This document shows, piece after piece, positions 35,971-45,802 of a stretch of DNA of 64,000 nucleotides. Each line of letters begins with the position of its first letter. Within the stretch, counting starts at the first letter, position 1. The notes under the pieces are model-generated. The model did not search any database and was not told where the DNA came from. It worked only from the letters and a program-made list of their open reading frames with translations. Both the position numbers and the translations under genes were made by a program. Origin of the DNA: Ancylomarina euxina (GTDB lineage: Bacteria; Bacteroidota; Bacteroidia; Bacteroidales; Marinifilaceae); assembly GCF_003863355.1 (NCBI RefSeq), contig NZ_QQWG01000012.1, positions 1 through 64,000 of the forward strand, written 5' to 3'.

Positions 35971-37386
35971 TTAAAATGGCAGTCGAAAATTATCTTTAGT
36001 TTCCTTCATCCATTCATTAAGATATTTCCGGTGTCTTCTTAGCTGTTTCTGATATCCCGACTTGTAGGCAAGGTTGTGCATTTCACCCTTATCATTGACC
36101 ATATCAAACAATTGTTCTTGGAGATCACCTTTGTCATACACCATATATTTAAAGTTTTCGGTCCTGACACATCGTCCTTTTATATCAAATGTTTTTTTTG
36201 ACTGACAAAATTCAGTTTCAATCACCGTATATTTCCTCCAAGAGTTATCTTCTCTGCCTAAAGCCAAATCCATAAAGGATGCCCCTTTCATATAGACAGG
36301 AACTGCAATACCAGCAATATCACACATACTTGGAATCAAGTCAATTCCAGAAGAAACAACTTCTTTATTATTCACTGATCCTCCTTGGGTATGACCTTTC
36401 CAACTCACCATTAATGGGACACGTGCTGATTCTTCGTAAAGCACTTGCTTTTGATTCCATCTATGTGCACCATGTCCATCTCCATGATCTGAAGTAAAGA
36501 TGATAATGGTATTTTCTTCCTGTCCTGATTCTTTCAAAGCATCCAATACCTTCTGGATTCGTGCATCAACAATCTCTATTAATCGGAAGTAAGCCCATCG
36601 GTATTGTCGCCACTTATCTTTATTCCATTGAGACGTTGGATAAGTTGATGGGGTATAGGTTTGCATTAGACGAAGTATGTCTGGCTCTAATTCCGGGATT
36701 TCAAAGTTTTCAGGTAGATCTGGGCAATCCTTTGGAGCAGGAGGATCTCCAAGGTGATCGTTTAGCATTTCGTCACCACGTGCCCATTGGCAAATATCAT
36801 GGGGATTCACGAAAGAACTCACAAGCATAAAGGGCTTCTCTCTCTCTTTCATCATAAAGTCACGACAGGCACCATCTACAAGGGCATCAATTCTATTGTC
36901 CTTGGCGTATTTGATGTATTCGAATCCATGTGTATTGATATCTTCAGGCAAGGCAGGTAAGTGCCATTTTCCAACGTACCCAGTATCATATCCAGCCTCA
37001 GCCATAATCTTACCCATATAAGGATATTGCTTGGTGTCCCACTGGGCTTTCATGTTATTGATGGGTACATTAATTTCGTGTGGATACATACCCGTAAACA
37101 TCGACGAACGCGAAGGGACGCACAATGGAGTAGGGCAATAGCCCTTTTCGAATTTCATCCCATTCGATGCGATATAATCCATTGCCGGTGTTTTTAAATC
37201 TTTATTACCGGTATTGCTCATCGCGTCAGCAAACTGCTGATCAGTCATGATGAATAATATATTTGGGCGCGTGCCTATTAATTCTGGTTTTAGGCTAAAG
37301 ATGCTTTCCTGTCCCCAAAGCAATTTCGATGCAGCTATCCCCGTTAGGGTTAGACTGCTGTTTTTTAGGAATTTTCTTCTGTCCAT
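35971..37386 (-). CDS. Sulfatase (formylglycine-dependent, S1 family)
   Basis: This 471-aa protein starts with an RRKFLKNSS signal, Tat-like or atypical Sec. The sulfatase signature is CVPSRSSMFTG, with C89 as the residue converted to formylglycine. N-terminal metal ligands (NILFIMTDQQ), the GYVGKWHLP motif and FTSDHGDGHGAH are present. It would remove sulfate esters from glycosaminoglycan fragments; regiospecificity cannot be read from the sequence. No sulfatase-maturing radical SAM enzyme is encoded in this window. Confidence 0.93.
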   Translation of the reverse strand: MDRRKFLKNSSLTLTGIAASKLLWGQESIFSLKPELIGTRPNILFIMTDQQFADAMSNTGNKDLKTPAMDYIASNGMKFEKGYCPTPLCVPSRSSMFTGMYPHEINVPINNMKAQWDTKQYPYMGKIMAEAGYDTGYVGKWHLPALPEDINTHGFEYIKYAKDNRIDALVDGACRDFMMKEREKPFMLVSSFVNPHDICQWARGDEMLNDHLGDPPAPKDCPDLPENFEIPELEPDILRLMQTYTPSTYPTSQWNKDKWRQYRWAYFRLIEIVDARIQKVLDALKESGQEENTIIIFTSDHGDGHGAHRWNQKQVLYEESARVPLMVSWKGHTQGGSVNNKEVVSSGIDLIPSMCDIAGIAVPVYMKGASFMDLALGREDNSWRKYTVIETEFCQSKKTFDIKGRCVRTENFKYMVYDKGDLQEQLFDMVNDKGEMHNLAYKSGYQKQLRRHRKYLNEWMKETKDNFRLPF

Positions 37387-37507
37387 ATTATTTCTAATAT
37401 TAGAATGAGAAAAGAAAAGGGGATATTATCGAGTCCCTACTCTTGAGCTCACAGTTATTTTAGACTCCTGCCATAGGATAGGAGTTAAGTTGAGTTTCCG
37501 ACTTTAA

Positions 37508-39010
37508 TTATAAATAGCTAATAAAAGGGTCATTGGTTCTGATTAGAATTTCACGAAGCTTTTCTGTCAAGTCTTGCTCCAATTCTGAATTCGCACCATA
37601 AATATTCTTTGTTTGATAAGGATCATTCTTATCATCGTATAAGAAATTATGCTTTTTACCCTTGTTATCATAGGCTATTACGTATGTATGCGTATGTGTT
37701 TTAACCCCACGACGTTTTTCTGTATCATCTTCAGGTTTTGCAAAGAAGTATAGAGCAGCTTCAGGACGGTCAACTTTTTCATCTCTGAAAATACCTGAAT
37801 AGTCTTTACCTTCTACTTCTTCAGGAATTTGCTTATTTAATCCCATCAAACCTAAAAGGGTTGGCATTACATCTGGCACACTTAAAAGAAGATCATCGCT
37901 TCCTGCTTTGATTTTTTCTGGCCAACGGATAATGAAAGGAATGTCGAAAGCCTCACTGAACCATACGTTTTTGTGCATCATCCCCTGGCTTCCTAACATC
38001 TCACCATGGTCTGATGTGAAAATTACAATTGTGTTTTTGTCCAGACCTTGTTCTTTTAAAGTCTGTAGTACTTTTCCGATTTGCAGATCAACCCCTTCGC
38101 ACATGGCAAAGTAATCGGTAGATTGATCAATACGATCGTCTACCCACATGTCGCCAAAACCATGCTGACCCATTTCTGTGTTGTTACTAAACTGAACATT
38201 AGCTCGATTTAGGACATCTTTCTCCGTTTTGCCTTCGAAACGCTCTTTGTATTTTTCAGGAACTAGATTGAAAGGGTGGTGAGGTGGATTGATACCCCAG
38301 AATAATGCGAATGGTTTCTCATCATCACGGAATTTATCGCCTACATTCTCTAAATATTTTTGTACAACTTCAGCTTCATGTTCAGGCGACCACTGCTCGA
38401 AGTATTTAGCTTCATCTTCCTTGGCCTCGTTAATCCAGTAGTGTGGTGTTAGGTGGTTGTCATCGGCTCCGTAAGAATACCAAAAATCGAATCCATGACG
38501 GTATTTGCCTGGCTTGCAAAAAGAGTCCCATACTTTGCCCTTGCCATCTTCAGGAGGTTCTGGTCCATCCAAATGCCATTTGCCTACATAGCCTGCATTG
38601 TAATTGTTTTGTGAAAGCACATCAGAGAAACAGACATCATCAGGATTTAGAAAGTTGCCATGTGGTGTTCTGCCTGAGTGGCAGTTTGAGAGGACTCCGT
38701 TTGATAGAGGGTATTTTCCTGTAAGCAACATACCACGGTAAGGACTACAGAGAGGATGATTACTCACTGCATGGGTAAAAACCACTCCCTCTTTTGATAG
38801 TGCATCGATATTTGGTGTGTTCACTGGATCTTGTTTCATAAAACCCATGGCCTGTTTACGGTACTGGTCTGGAAAAATATACAGTAGATTCGGGCGTTTC
38901 CCATTTTTCATACAAGACGTAAGAAAACCCTGTGGAATCAAAGTCATTCCAGCAGTAACAGCTGCTGAGCTTTTTAAGAAATTTCTTCGGGATATATTAT
39001 TTTTAGTCAT
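37508..39010 (-). CDS. Sulfatase (formylglycine-dependent, CSPYR variant)
   Basis: The 500-aa protein has a RRNFLKSSAAVTAG signal and an LTSC that could be a lipobox. The active-site motif is CSPYRGMLLTG with C88 as formylglycine precursor. NLLYIFPDQ, GYVGKWHLDGP and FTSDHGEMLG supply the other conserved positions. The PPHHPF segment is a substrate-side feature shared with some glycosaminoglycan sulfatases. It differs strongly from the neighbouring sulfatase, suggesting a different sulfate position. Confidence 0.93.
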   Translation of the reverse strand: MTKNNISRRNFLKSSAAVTAGMTLIPQGFLTSCMKNGKRPNLLYIFPDQYRKQAMGFMKQDPVNTPNIDALSKEGVVFTHAVSNHPLCSPYRGMLLTGKYPLSNGVLSNCHSGRTPHGNFLNPDDVCFSDVLSQNNYNAGYVGKWHLDGPEPPEDGKGKVWDSFCKPGKYRHGFDFWYSYGADDNHLTPHYWINEAKEDEAKYFEQWSPEHEAEVVQKYLENVGDKFRDDEKPFALFWGINPPHHPFNLVPEKYKERFEGKTEKDVLNRANVQFSNNTEMGQHGFGDMWVDDRIDQSTDYFAMCEGVDLQIGKVLQTLKEQGLDKNTIVIFTSDHGEMLGSQGMMHKNVWFSEAFDIPFIIRWPEKIKAGSDDLLLSVPDVMPTLLGLMGLNKQIPEEVEGKDYSGIFRDEKVDRPEAALYFFAKPEDDTEKRRGVKTHTHTYVIAYDNKGKKHNFLYDDKNDPYQTKNIYGANSELEQDLTEKLREILIRTNDPFISYL

Positions 39011-39050
39011 TTACGGTCGTTTATAATTCCGCGATTTATCGGAGTGTTAG

Positions 39051-39088
39051 TTGTCGGCTTTGAGCTCCTTAGAATTCATAGCCGACAA
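39051..39088 (-). other. Intercistronic hairpin between the PL8 and sulfatase genes
   Basis: TTGTCGGCT and AGCCGACAA form a 9-bp perfect stem around a loop of about 20 nt. No T-run follows, so processing or attenuation is more likely than termination. Confidence 0.4.
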
Positions 39089-39106
39089 ACAATAATAAGT
39101 TATTAA

Positions 39107-42100
39107 TTACTGTGCTATTAATTCCACTTCTCTACTTAGTCCGTGTTGACATTTGAATTCGAGTATGGTTTCATTTTCATTATTGCTGATCAGCTTGCAA
39201 TACGCATTGGCCTCTAGGGTCCACTCGCCCTTTAAGCTCACCCAAATAGTAGATTCTTTACTTTCGTTAGCTGTCCAGTCTCTCGAATACACACTTCGTT
39301 CTTTACGCTTGCCATTTTCCATCACGACGTCTGCTTCTCCTTCATAAAGGTGAAGATCAGGATCGCAAAGACTCATTATTTTCGAATGCTCTTTATCTTT
39401 TATCATGACTAATGCAGGTGCACTTACCGAATTAAGTCCCGATAATTTAACATCAGCATTTGCTTCAAACAGTGCGAAAGCGCTCGTTTTAGTGGCATGA
39501 TCTCTTACAATATGAGCCTTACTATCTTTTTGTAAAACGGTATAAGCCGCTTTTTTCTTTTTGCTCATTTGCTTAGCAAACTGTACCAGTTCATTGTGAT
39601 TGCTCTGAACAAGGATCGCATACTCATAGTCTGCTCCATGAGGCGCTTTACCGTGCTTGATAACTGCCGCCGCAAAGTTACCTTGGTTTGGCGTTTCCTT
39701 TTTCTGATCCTTTGAATGCTGTAATTGTTTGCCCACTTCAACAGTATAGGCTGCTGGAATGTAGAAACTGTTACCTACATTATCAGTAAGCAGAGTCGCT
39801 TTTTTGCCTTGGCTTGCTTTATAAAAAGGGAATTGAATAATTTCATCCTTGTTGAAACTAATACTTTCTGATGCCTCATTCAAGTAATTTTGAAAAAGAG
39901 TCGTTTCAGTTTCGTAATCAGAATTTGTATTTTCAATATCGCTACCTAAACAGATGATTCTGTTGTCGAAAAAGAAAACAGATTTGCTTGCACGATGTGA
40001 ACCATTGTATTTGTCGTGTTCATGCAATTTCATAGCCCAGGCTCCATTTTTTCCTTCAAGGGATATGGCTCCTGCAAAGGCCTCATCTGAAATCAGCATT
40101 TCTTCGTACCCTGTTACCAGATCAACATTCAAAATATTCGCTCTAAGTTTTTCGATAGGCAGATGAATGGCGGTTGTTCCAGCAAAACGCCCCCAATCCC
40201 ATCCGTTTACATTAAATCCTGAAGTGAACACGCTTGGTTTCTCAACTCCTGAAATGATTTGAAGCTGCCCATGTTTCATATAACGACCGTAGTAGTTCGC
40301 TCCAATATAATGTTCGGCAGCCCAAAGGTAACGACTGTGTCCTTGTGCTGTAGCTGACCAGTTAGCTCTTCGGTGGATGCCCAAAGCAGCATAATTCATA
40401 GTCCAGTTTCCATTGGGATCAGTTTCTGCTTTATAGCCTTGTTTTTGTAATTTATTTACAGCTCCGGTTGTTTTCTTGCCTTCCATTAATCTTAGGTAAG
40501 CTGCTGCCATTTCTGCATCAACATTGTCTTTTCCATCAGGCGTTCCCGATAGAGCCATAAACATGTAATGTTGAGCAGATAGTTTTCCTTTTCCATTAGG
40601 GTGACGGCCTGACATAGAAGTTGGCCAGGTTTCCTTATTGCAAAATAGGCGTGTTTTTAATAAGGATTCCTTTAGGATTTGATGTCCTTCTTCTGAAATA
40701 TGAAAAGGTGTTCTGCTGAAAAAGTACAGCATTTTTGTAGCTCCATCATAACCACCATTGGCATAGGCAGGGTAGTTGTTTGCATGATGAAAGACACTTC
40801 CATCTACTTTGAAACTGTCTTTAACTCCAGGAGCATAGGCTAATCCATTGTCAAGCCATTTAACGTAGGCTTTTAAATATCTGGCTTTTTCAGGTGAATC
40901 TTCCAACATCAGAATACTTGCTAAACGTCCCATAACAGAGGTGTTAAAAGCATCAATACTCATGCCTTTTTCATGAATAGGTGCAAAAACTTCTTTTACT
41001 CCTGAGTACCATTCCATGGCTTTTTGAGCTTGATCAGCTCGCTTTGTTCGGATTAATGATTCACGCATTAGAAAGTAAGCCGCGTAGTAAGTTCTCATGC
41101 TGTAACCTAGATGATGTAAGGTTCCGTTTGCACTTCCTTCGGCCCATCCTTGATCGATCAAATGATCGGACATATTGAAAAATAGCTCCTCTAATTCCGT
41201 TTTGTAATCAGCATTATCAGTTTGATTGTATGCTGAAGCAATTTCGTGCATCAGTTTTGTGTAAGCTGCTAATCCTTTGCCCTTTTTATCGAAGTAGTCC
41301 TTGAAATTTTTAGTGTAAGGCTTGTATATTTCTGAGAAACGACAAAACCACATCACTTTTCCAGAGACCTGGTCATCCTGACGTGCAATTTCATACTTGT
41401 TGTAAGCATTTTTTAATTTGATAAGTAGGTTCTCATTAACCTTTTGCTTTTTAATAACCTCTTTGCTGTATCTTTTATTGATGGTTTGAATACCCTTTAT
41501 TTGTTTTTGACTTAAAGCTTCCAGTTTTTCACTTGGTTTGTTTAAGCTCGATTTGTAAAGAATAAGCCAGTGGTTTTTTGTATTAGCATTCACGAAAGGA
41601 ACCTGATAATCTGGAGTGTTCCATCTGCTGTCAGCAGGAGTACACAGCATAATATGGTCGAAGAAAAGTGTTCCAGTATTCGTTACTGGAGATAGAATTT
41701 TCATTTTATTCATTGTTGTCTCAGGCTGTCCCTGCATATCGCGTTCAAAAGCGACCCAGGCTGCTCTCCAACCTTTAAAATTGATTCCAAATTCGAATTC
41801 ACAGTTTACTTGATTATCCGTTAAGAATTGAAATTTGATTTTCTCGTCCTTTGGTGTTTCATTATATACCCAAACGCAAAATGTAGGGATTGATTTGTCT
41901 TCGGCATTGGGATCAAAGGGCTTGAAATTGATATTTTGGTCAATGATCAATTCCGAATTTTGGTCATAGTTCCATTGCAGACTTTGCTTGCCATGTTTGT
42001 AATGCGCCGTACTTGTTGATATGCTTGATGGGGAAGGAGTAGACCAATTTTGATTGATTGAATCTTCAAAGGAAATAATGGCTGGATTGATAAAATCCTG

Positions 42101-42169
42101 AGCCGATACTTTATTGAAGAACACTATCAAAAAGATCAGTATTGATTTGAAAGGCTGTTGCATTTTCAT
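39107..42169 (-). CDS. PL8 chondroitinase-ABC-type lyase
   Basis: This 1020-aa secreted protein has the layout of chondroitin sulfate ABC lyase I (about 1021 aa): signal peptide, N-terminal jelly-roll domain (about 25-190), alpha toroid, and C-terminal beta-sandwich domains. The catalytic residues line up as H462 and Y469 in FHHANNYPAY, R522 in SGRHP and E619 in LWAAEHY, with spacings close to H501, Y508, R560 and E653 of the Proteus enzyme as I recall it. It would cleave chondroitin or dermatan sulfate by beta-elimination. There is no T9SS tail or lipobox. A candidate LacI operator lies upstream. Confidence 0.93.
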   Translation of the reverse strand: MKMQQPFKSILIFLIVFFNKVSAQDFINPAIISFEDSINQNWSTPSPSSISTSTAHYKHGKQSLQWNYDQNSELIIDQNINFKPFDPNAEDKSIPTFCVWVYNETPKDEKIKFQFLTDNQVNCEFEFGINFKGWRAAWVAFERDMQGQPETTMNKMKILSPVTNTGTLFFDHIMLCTPADSRWNTPDYQVPFVNANTKNHWLILYKSSLNKPSEKLEALSQKQIKGIQTINKRYSKEVIKKQKVNENLLIKLKNAYNKYEIARQDDQVSGKVMWFCRFSEIYKPYTKNFKDYFDKKGKGLAAYTKLMHEIASAYNQTDNADYKTELEELFFNMSDHLIDQGWAEGSANGTLHHLGYSMRTYYAAYFLMRESLIRTKRADQAQKAMEWYSGVKEVFAPIHEKGMSIDAFNTSVMGRLASILMLEDSPEKARYLKAYVKWLDNGLAYAPGVKDSFKVDGSVFHHANNYPAYANGGYDGATKMLYFFSRTPFHISEEGHQILKESLLKTRLFCNKETWPTSMSGRHPNGKGKLSAQHYMFMALSGTPDGKDNVDAEMAAAYLRLMEGKKTTGAVNKLQKQGYKAETDPNGNWTMNYAALGIHRRANWSATAQGHSRYLWAAEHYIGANYYGRYMKHGQLQIISGVEKPSVFTSGFNVNGWDWGRFAGTTAIHLPIEKLRANILNVDLVTGYEEMLISDEAFAGAISLEGKNGAWAMKLHEHDKYNGSHRASKSVFFFDNRIICLGSDIENTNSDYETETTLFQNYLNEASESISFNKDEIIQFPFYKASQGKKATLLTDNVGNSFYIPAAYTVEVGKQLQHSKDQKKETPNQGNFAAAVIKHGKAPHGADYEYAILVQSNHNELVQFAKQMSKKKKAAYTVLQKDSKAHIVRDHATKTSAFALFEANADVKLSGLNSVSAPALVMIKDKEHSKIMSLCDPDLHLYEGEADVVMENGKRKERSVYSRDWTANESKESTIWVSLKGEWTLEANAYCKLISNNENETILEFKCQHGLSREVELIAQ

Positions 42170-42182
42170 GTTGGGTTGTTTT

Positions 42183-42198
42183 AAATCGATTGCAATAA
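42183..42198. promoter_or_regulatory. Candidate LacI-family operator 3
   Basis: AAATCGATTGCAATAA shares ATCGATTGC with the two sites next to lacI. It lies 14 bp upstream of the PL8 start at 42169. It is less symmetric than the other two, so it is weaker evidence of binding. Confidence 0.45.
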
Positions 42199-42286
42199 AA
42201 TAATTATTGTTGAAACTTTAGGATCTTTATTATTCACAAAGGTGCCAGATTATAAATATGGGAGTGCTAAGCGCTTATATTGCTGA

Positions 42287-42316
42287 CAGGTTTATAATAT
42301 TGCCTTTATAAACCTG
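42287..42316 (-). other. Hairpin between the GH88 and PL8 genes
   Basis: CAGGTTTATA and TATAAACCTG form a 10-bp perfect stem. It lies just after the GH88 stop on the minus strand. Without a T-run it is a possible 3'-end stabiliser or weak terminator. Confidence 0.45.
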
Positions 42317-42330
42317 CCAGACTTGTTTCA

Positions 42331-43542
42331 CTATTGCTCCAGTTTTCTCTTACGCACAAGAGCTTCTAAAAAGTAGTAGTCGGCATAGTTCAATGGGACA
42401 TCAATTTCAGCACCATGTGGTATACTTCCTGCAGAATGCATCAAAAGGAAATTGTTATTTTCTCCCAACTTAGCTCGATAAGCATCCGATGATAAATTTT
42501 CTACAATCTGGTCAGCAAGAGCTTTGTATTTTTCTGATTTTTCAGGACAATAGGTACTCATTTCATATAGAGCTGAAGCTATAACTGCAGCCGCTGATGC
42601 ATCACGTGGTGTATTAGGAATTTTAGGGCAATCAAAATCCCAGTATGGGACCAAATCTTTAGGCATTCTTGTATGCTCGAAAAGATATGCTGCAATATCT
42701 TCAGCTTTATTCATGAATTTTGCATCTTTAGTTTCGCGGTAGCAAAGTGTATACCCATACATAGCCCAGCCCTGACCTCTCGACCAGGCCGACTCATCAG
42801 CATAACCTTGAGCAGTCACTTTATTTCGAACCTGGCCTGTAATGGTATCATAGTCGATAACGTGATAGCAAGAGTGATCTGGTCGGAAATGATGAGCCAA
42901 TGTTGTTTCGGCATGCTTAATAGCTATATCTCTGAAATTGTTATCACCACTAAGTTTACTCGCTTCGAAAAGCAATTCCAGATTCATCATATTATCGATA
43001 ATAACCGGGCATTGCCAGCCACGTTTCGCTTGCCAGCCACGTTGAATATTCCACGATTGGATGGCTCCAATGTTTGGTCGAAAGCGAGTACTTAATGATT
43101 TGGCTGCTTGAATAATAACTTTCTTGTATATAGGGTTTTTTGTCAGTTTGTATCCATTACCATAGCTACAATATACCATAAAGCCAACATCATGATGCCA
43201 AGTTAAGTATTGGACTGTATCCAGTGTTTCAGTTATTTTCTTAGCTTCAGTTTTCCATTTGTTATCACCTGTTAGCTCATAAAGATACCAAAGCGATCCC
43301 GGGAAGAATCCACTAGTCCATAATTCTGGAGTGTTGTATCTGGTACTTCCATCTTTTTCAATTGTTCTGGGATTAAGGATTACGCCTTTGGCATTCATCA
43401 TATCAATTTCGCGCCCTATTTGTTGACTTGCGAATTCGATATTAGCTTCAATACTGCCTTTTGAACTTGTTTTAGGATTTCTGCATGAGAATAAGCTAAT
43501 CATACATGCCGAAACAAGTGTTAATTTAAAAAAATGATTCAT
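42331..43542 (-). CDS. GH88 unsaturated glucuronyl hydrolase, second copy (lipoprotein)
   Basis: This 403-aa lipoprotein (signal MISLFSCRNP) carries the two GH88 aspartates, D118 in HHDVGFMVY and D183 in IIDNMMNL. It is clearly related to the GH88 at 30536 but diverged in the N-terminus and around the substrate pocket (GWQAKRGWQCP in place of HPQWKQH). Two enzymes with different sulfate or linkage tolerance is the likely reason for the pair (inference). It starts 16 nt after the PL8-like gene, so they form an operon. Confidence 0.93.
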   Translation of the reverse strand: MNHFFKLTLVSACMISLFSCRNPKTSSKGSIEANIEFASQQIGREIDMMNAKGVILNPRTIEKDGSTRYNTPELWTSGFFPGSLWYLYELTGDNKWKTEAKKITETLDTVQYLTWHHDVGFMVYCSYGNGYKLTKNPIYKKVIIQAAKSLSTRFRPNIGAIQSWNIQRGWQAKRGWQCPVIIDNMMNLELLFEASKLSGDNNFRDIAIKHAETTLAHHFRPDHSCYHVIDYDTITGQVRNKVTAQGYADESAWSRGQGWAMYGYTLCYRETKDAKFMNKAEDIAAYLFEHTRMPKDLVPYWDFDCPKIPNTPRDASAAAVIASALYEMSTYCPEKSEKYKALADQIVENLSSDAYRAKLGENNNFLLMHSAGSIPHGAEIDVPLNYADYYFLEALVRKRKLEQ

Positions 43543-43558
43543 TTTTGATATTGATTAT

Positions 43559-45802
43559 TTAAAGTTTTAAAGTTGATTCAATTGATTTTCCTCTGTTGAT
43601 TCCACTAGGAAAGTTGATTATGCAAGTTTTTGATTTATCTTTTTTAGTGAGCTTTATCTCAGTTTTATCTTGCTTGTGCAATGGATCTGATACAGTCATT
43701 TTCCAGTTGTTATCAACTTTCTTTAAGTGAATAATTGAAGGTTGAGCTACTGATAGCTTTAAGTTATTAGCCAACTCAATTTCTCCAGATTTATAGAAAA
43801 CGATCATAAAAGACTCTGTATCATATCGAACAGCTTGAGCCATCTCATTGTTTTGAATGATAATTGGCAGTTTTTTTAAGCTGTTTTGTAAAGTTTTGAG
43901 ATCAATACCCGGAATAACCATATAAGCATAATCTGCATCAACGAGTTCTGATCCATGAGAAAGAGATATTTGAAATATTGAAGTGCTTTCAATTTGGTTT
44001 TTCTTGCTGGAGTATCGACCATCAAGATCAGACCAGTTACCATTTCTTTTATCAGCAAATAGCTTTACAATACCTGTTTTATTACCTGGAAAGATGATAT
44101 AGCCTGTATTTTCATGATAAACCCAGGAAAGCTGCTTAACTTTTTTAAATTCAAGATTTTTATACTTTTCAGTTTTGATTTTTCCTTTTTTCCCATTGAT
44201 ATGGAAATGAATATCACCTTTTCGTTCGGTTTGATTTATTGTTGTCCAAACATCGAAAGTATCAGCTTGATTCTTATTAATTCCATTACCAAGAGCCAGC
44301 ATCTTATTGTCAAAAGTGAAATAGGCTTTGTTTGCCTTTAGGTTCACATATTCACTTTTACGATTGTATTTAAAAGCTGCAATACCTTGCTTGCCTGTGG
44401 ATAAACCGCCAGTGTATTGATTGAGGCTCTTACTTTCACGTCCCCAAGGACTAAGTGGAAGTTTCCCTGTTTTCTGAATAGCAGTAATGCCAGGCCAAGC
44501 TCTCCAGTTCCATCCGATTCTGGCTTTGTCGTATTCTTTCCCAGAACTATAAATAATGGTAGATCCATCGCCACTTAAAAAGTTGTTTTTACCATGTGCT
44601 CTTTCACTCTCAGAAGTTTCGCAGCCTGTAGTGCGGTTCGAAAGCATTTTGATGGCAAAATATGCATTATTAGTACTGTGGATTAATAGATCAGTATTCC
44701 AGAAATATTTCGTAGAGTCTATGTGTGCAAGTTGCTTGTCTTGATGTCTTTTTAGAAGATCTTTTAATGCTGCTCTTTTAGAACTATCTATCTGTCCTTC
44801 TTCCATAAGTTTTAATACATCCTTTCGAATAGCACCATTATCAAGAGGAGTTTGTTTAAGAGCGTTATGTCGACCTGCAATATTCAGAGCACCATGATTT
44901 TTGTAGAAATACCATTGGATGCCATCTAAATAATAGTCAGCAAGAGTGTTCCACTCTTCCTGTGTTAGCTCCCAATTGCTCTTGTTTGTAACTTTAGCAT
45001 AAGTTAAAACGTGGTTGATCCAATGAACTCCATAGCCAATCCAGTAGTTCTGTGCTCCACCTGCATTGTGTTGTATCCATGAGCCATCAGGAGTGAATCC
45101 AGTTGGTAAATCATTTGTTGTGTTCAGAACTCGGGGAAATTGTTCCTTCACGATTTGATGTACCCAGTCCATTTCTTTGGGATCTCCCGAACAGGAGGCG
45201 ATAGCCGTCATCGCCCATAAGCGGTATCCCATATTCCCTCCGCGGTTATGGCCTTCAGCTTTGTCGAATTTTTCGGAACTTTTACCGTTATACCAACACC
45301 AATGACTAAATTCTCTTATACTTTCAATAAGTTTATCGATTTGTTTTTCCTTAGCAGCAGATAACAGTCGATCATTCATCATATCCTCATATATAACAAG
45401 CTCAATAGCAGCCACAGCCCTGAGTGTTTCAAATGGAATGGATGGGAATTGGTATTTTGGACGATTATCCAGCCAATACTGCAAGGCTTTGTAAATAGCC
45501 ATTCTTAGTTCTACTTTATTGGAATGGGCATCTTTATGGTAATCAATTGCCCACTGCATTATTCTACCAGTAATTTGCTTTTTATCTGGTTTTTGGTCAG
45601 AAAAACTACCATTCTCCAAAAGAAGAGAAAGCGCTTCTTCAGTACTCATCTTTTCCCAGCGAGTGGAAAGGTTTTTTCCTTCAAGATTTTTTCTGATTTC
45701 ATTGAGTTTACTACTATTTGACGTCTGTGAAAAGACGCTTGTCGAAATCAGAAGGCTCCAAACGAATAAGCTGCATATTTTAATGCTTTGTTTTATGTCC
45801 AT
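43559..45802 (-). CDS. Divergent PL8-like polysaccharide lyase
   Basis: The 747-aa secreted protein has an alpha-toroid N-terminal half and a beta-rich C-terminal half, as PL8 AC lyases and related families do. DGSWIQHNAGGAQNYW resembles the PL8 His-Tyr region, NIAGRHNA its arginine region, and FLSGDGSTIIYSS with AWPGITA its later conserved block. The His-to-Tyr spacing (8 or 12) does not match the 9 I recall for AC lyases, so another lyase family such as PL29 is possible. It would attack a glycosaminoglycan by beta-elimination if active. Confidence 0.68.
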   Translation of the reverse strand: MDIKQSIKICSLFVWSLLISTSVFSQTSNSSKLNEIRKNLEGKNLSTRWEKMSTEEALSLLLENGSFSDQKPDKKQITGRIMQWAIDYHKDAHSNKVELRMAIYKALQYWLDNRPKYQFPSIPFETLRAVAAIELVIYEDMMNDRLLSAAKEKQIDKLIESIREFSHWCWYNGKSSEKFDKAEGHNRGGNMGYRLWAMTAIASCSGDPKEMDWVHQIVKEQFPRVLNTTNDLPTGFTPDGSWIQHNAGGAQNYWIGYGVHWINHVLTYAKVTNKSNWELTQEEWNTLADYYLDGIQWYFYKNHGALNIAGRHNALKQTPLDNGAIRKDVLKLMEEGQIDSSKRAALKDLLKRHQDKQLAHIDSTKYFWNTDLLIHSTNNAYFAIKMLSNRTTGCETSESERAHGKNNFLSGDGSTIIYSSGKEYDKARIGWNWRAWPGITAIQKTGKLPLSPWGRESKSLNQYTGGLSTGKQGIAAFKYNRKSEYVNLKANKAYFTFDNKMLALGNGINKNQADTFDVWTTINQTERKGDIHFHINGKKGKIKTEKYKNLEFKKVKQLSWVYHENTGYIIFPGNKTGIVKLFADKRNGNWSDLDGRYSSKKNQIESTSIFQISLSHGSELVDADYAYMVIPGIDLKTLQNSLKKLPIIIQNNEMAQAVRYDTESFMIVFYKSGEIELANNLKLSVAQPSIIHLKKVDNNWKMTVSDPLHKQDKTEIKLTKKDKSKTCIINFPSGINRGKSIESTLKL

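Noticed and set aside
42673-43095. 140-codon plus-strand frame opposite the second GH88 gene
   Set aside because: The GH88 frame carries both catalytic aspartates here, and the antisense frame has no family features.
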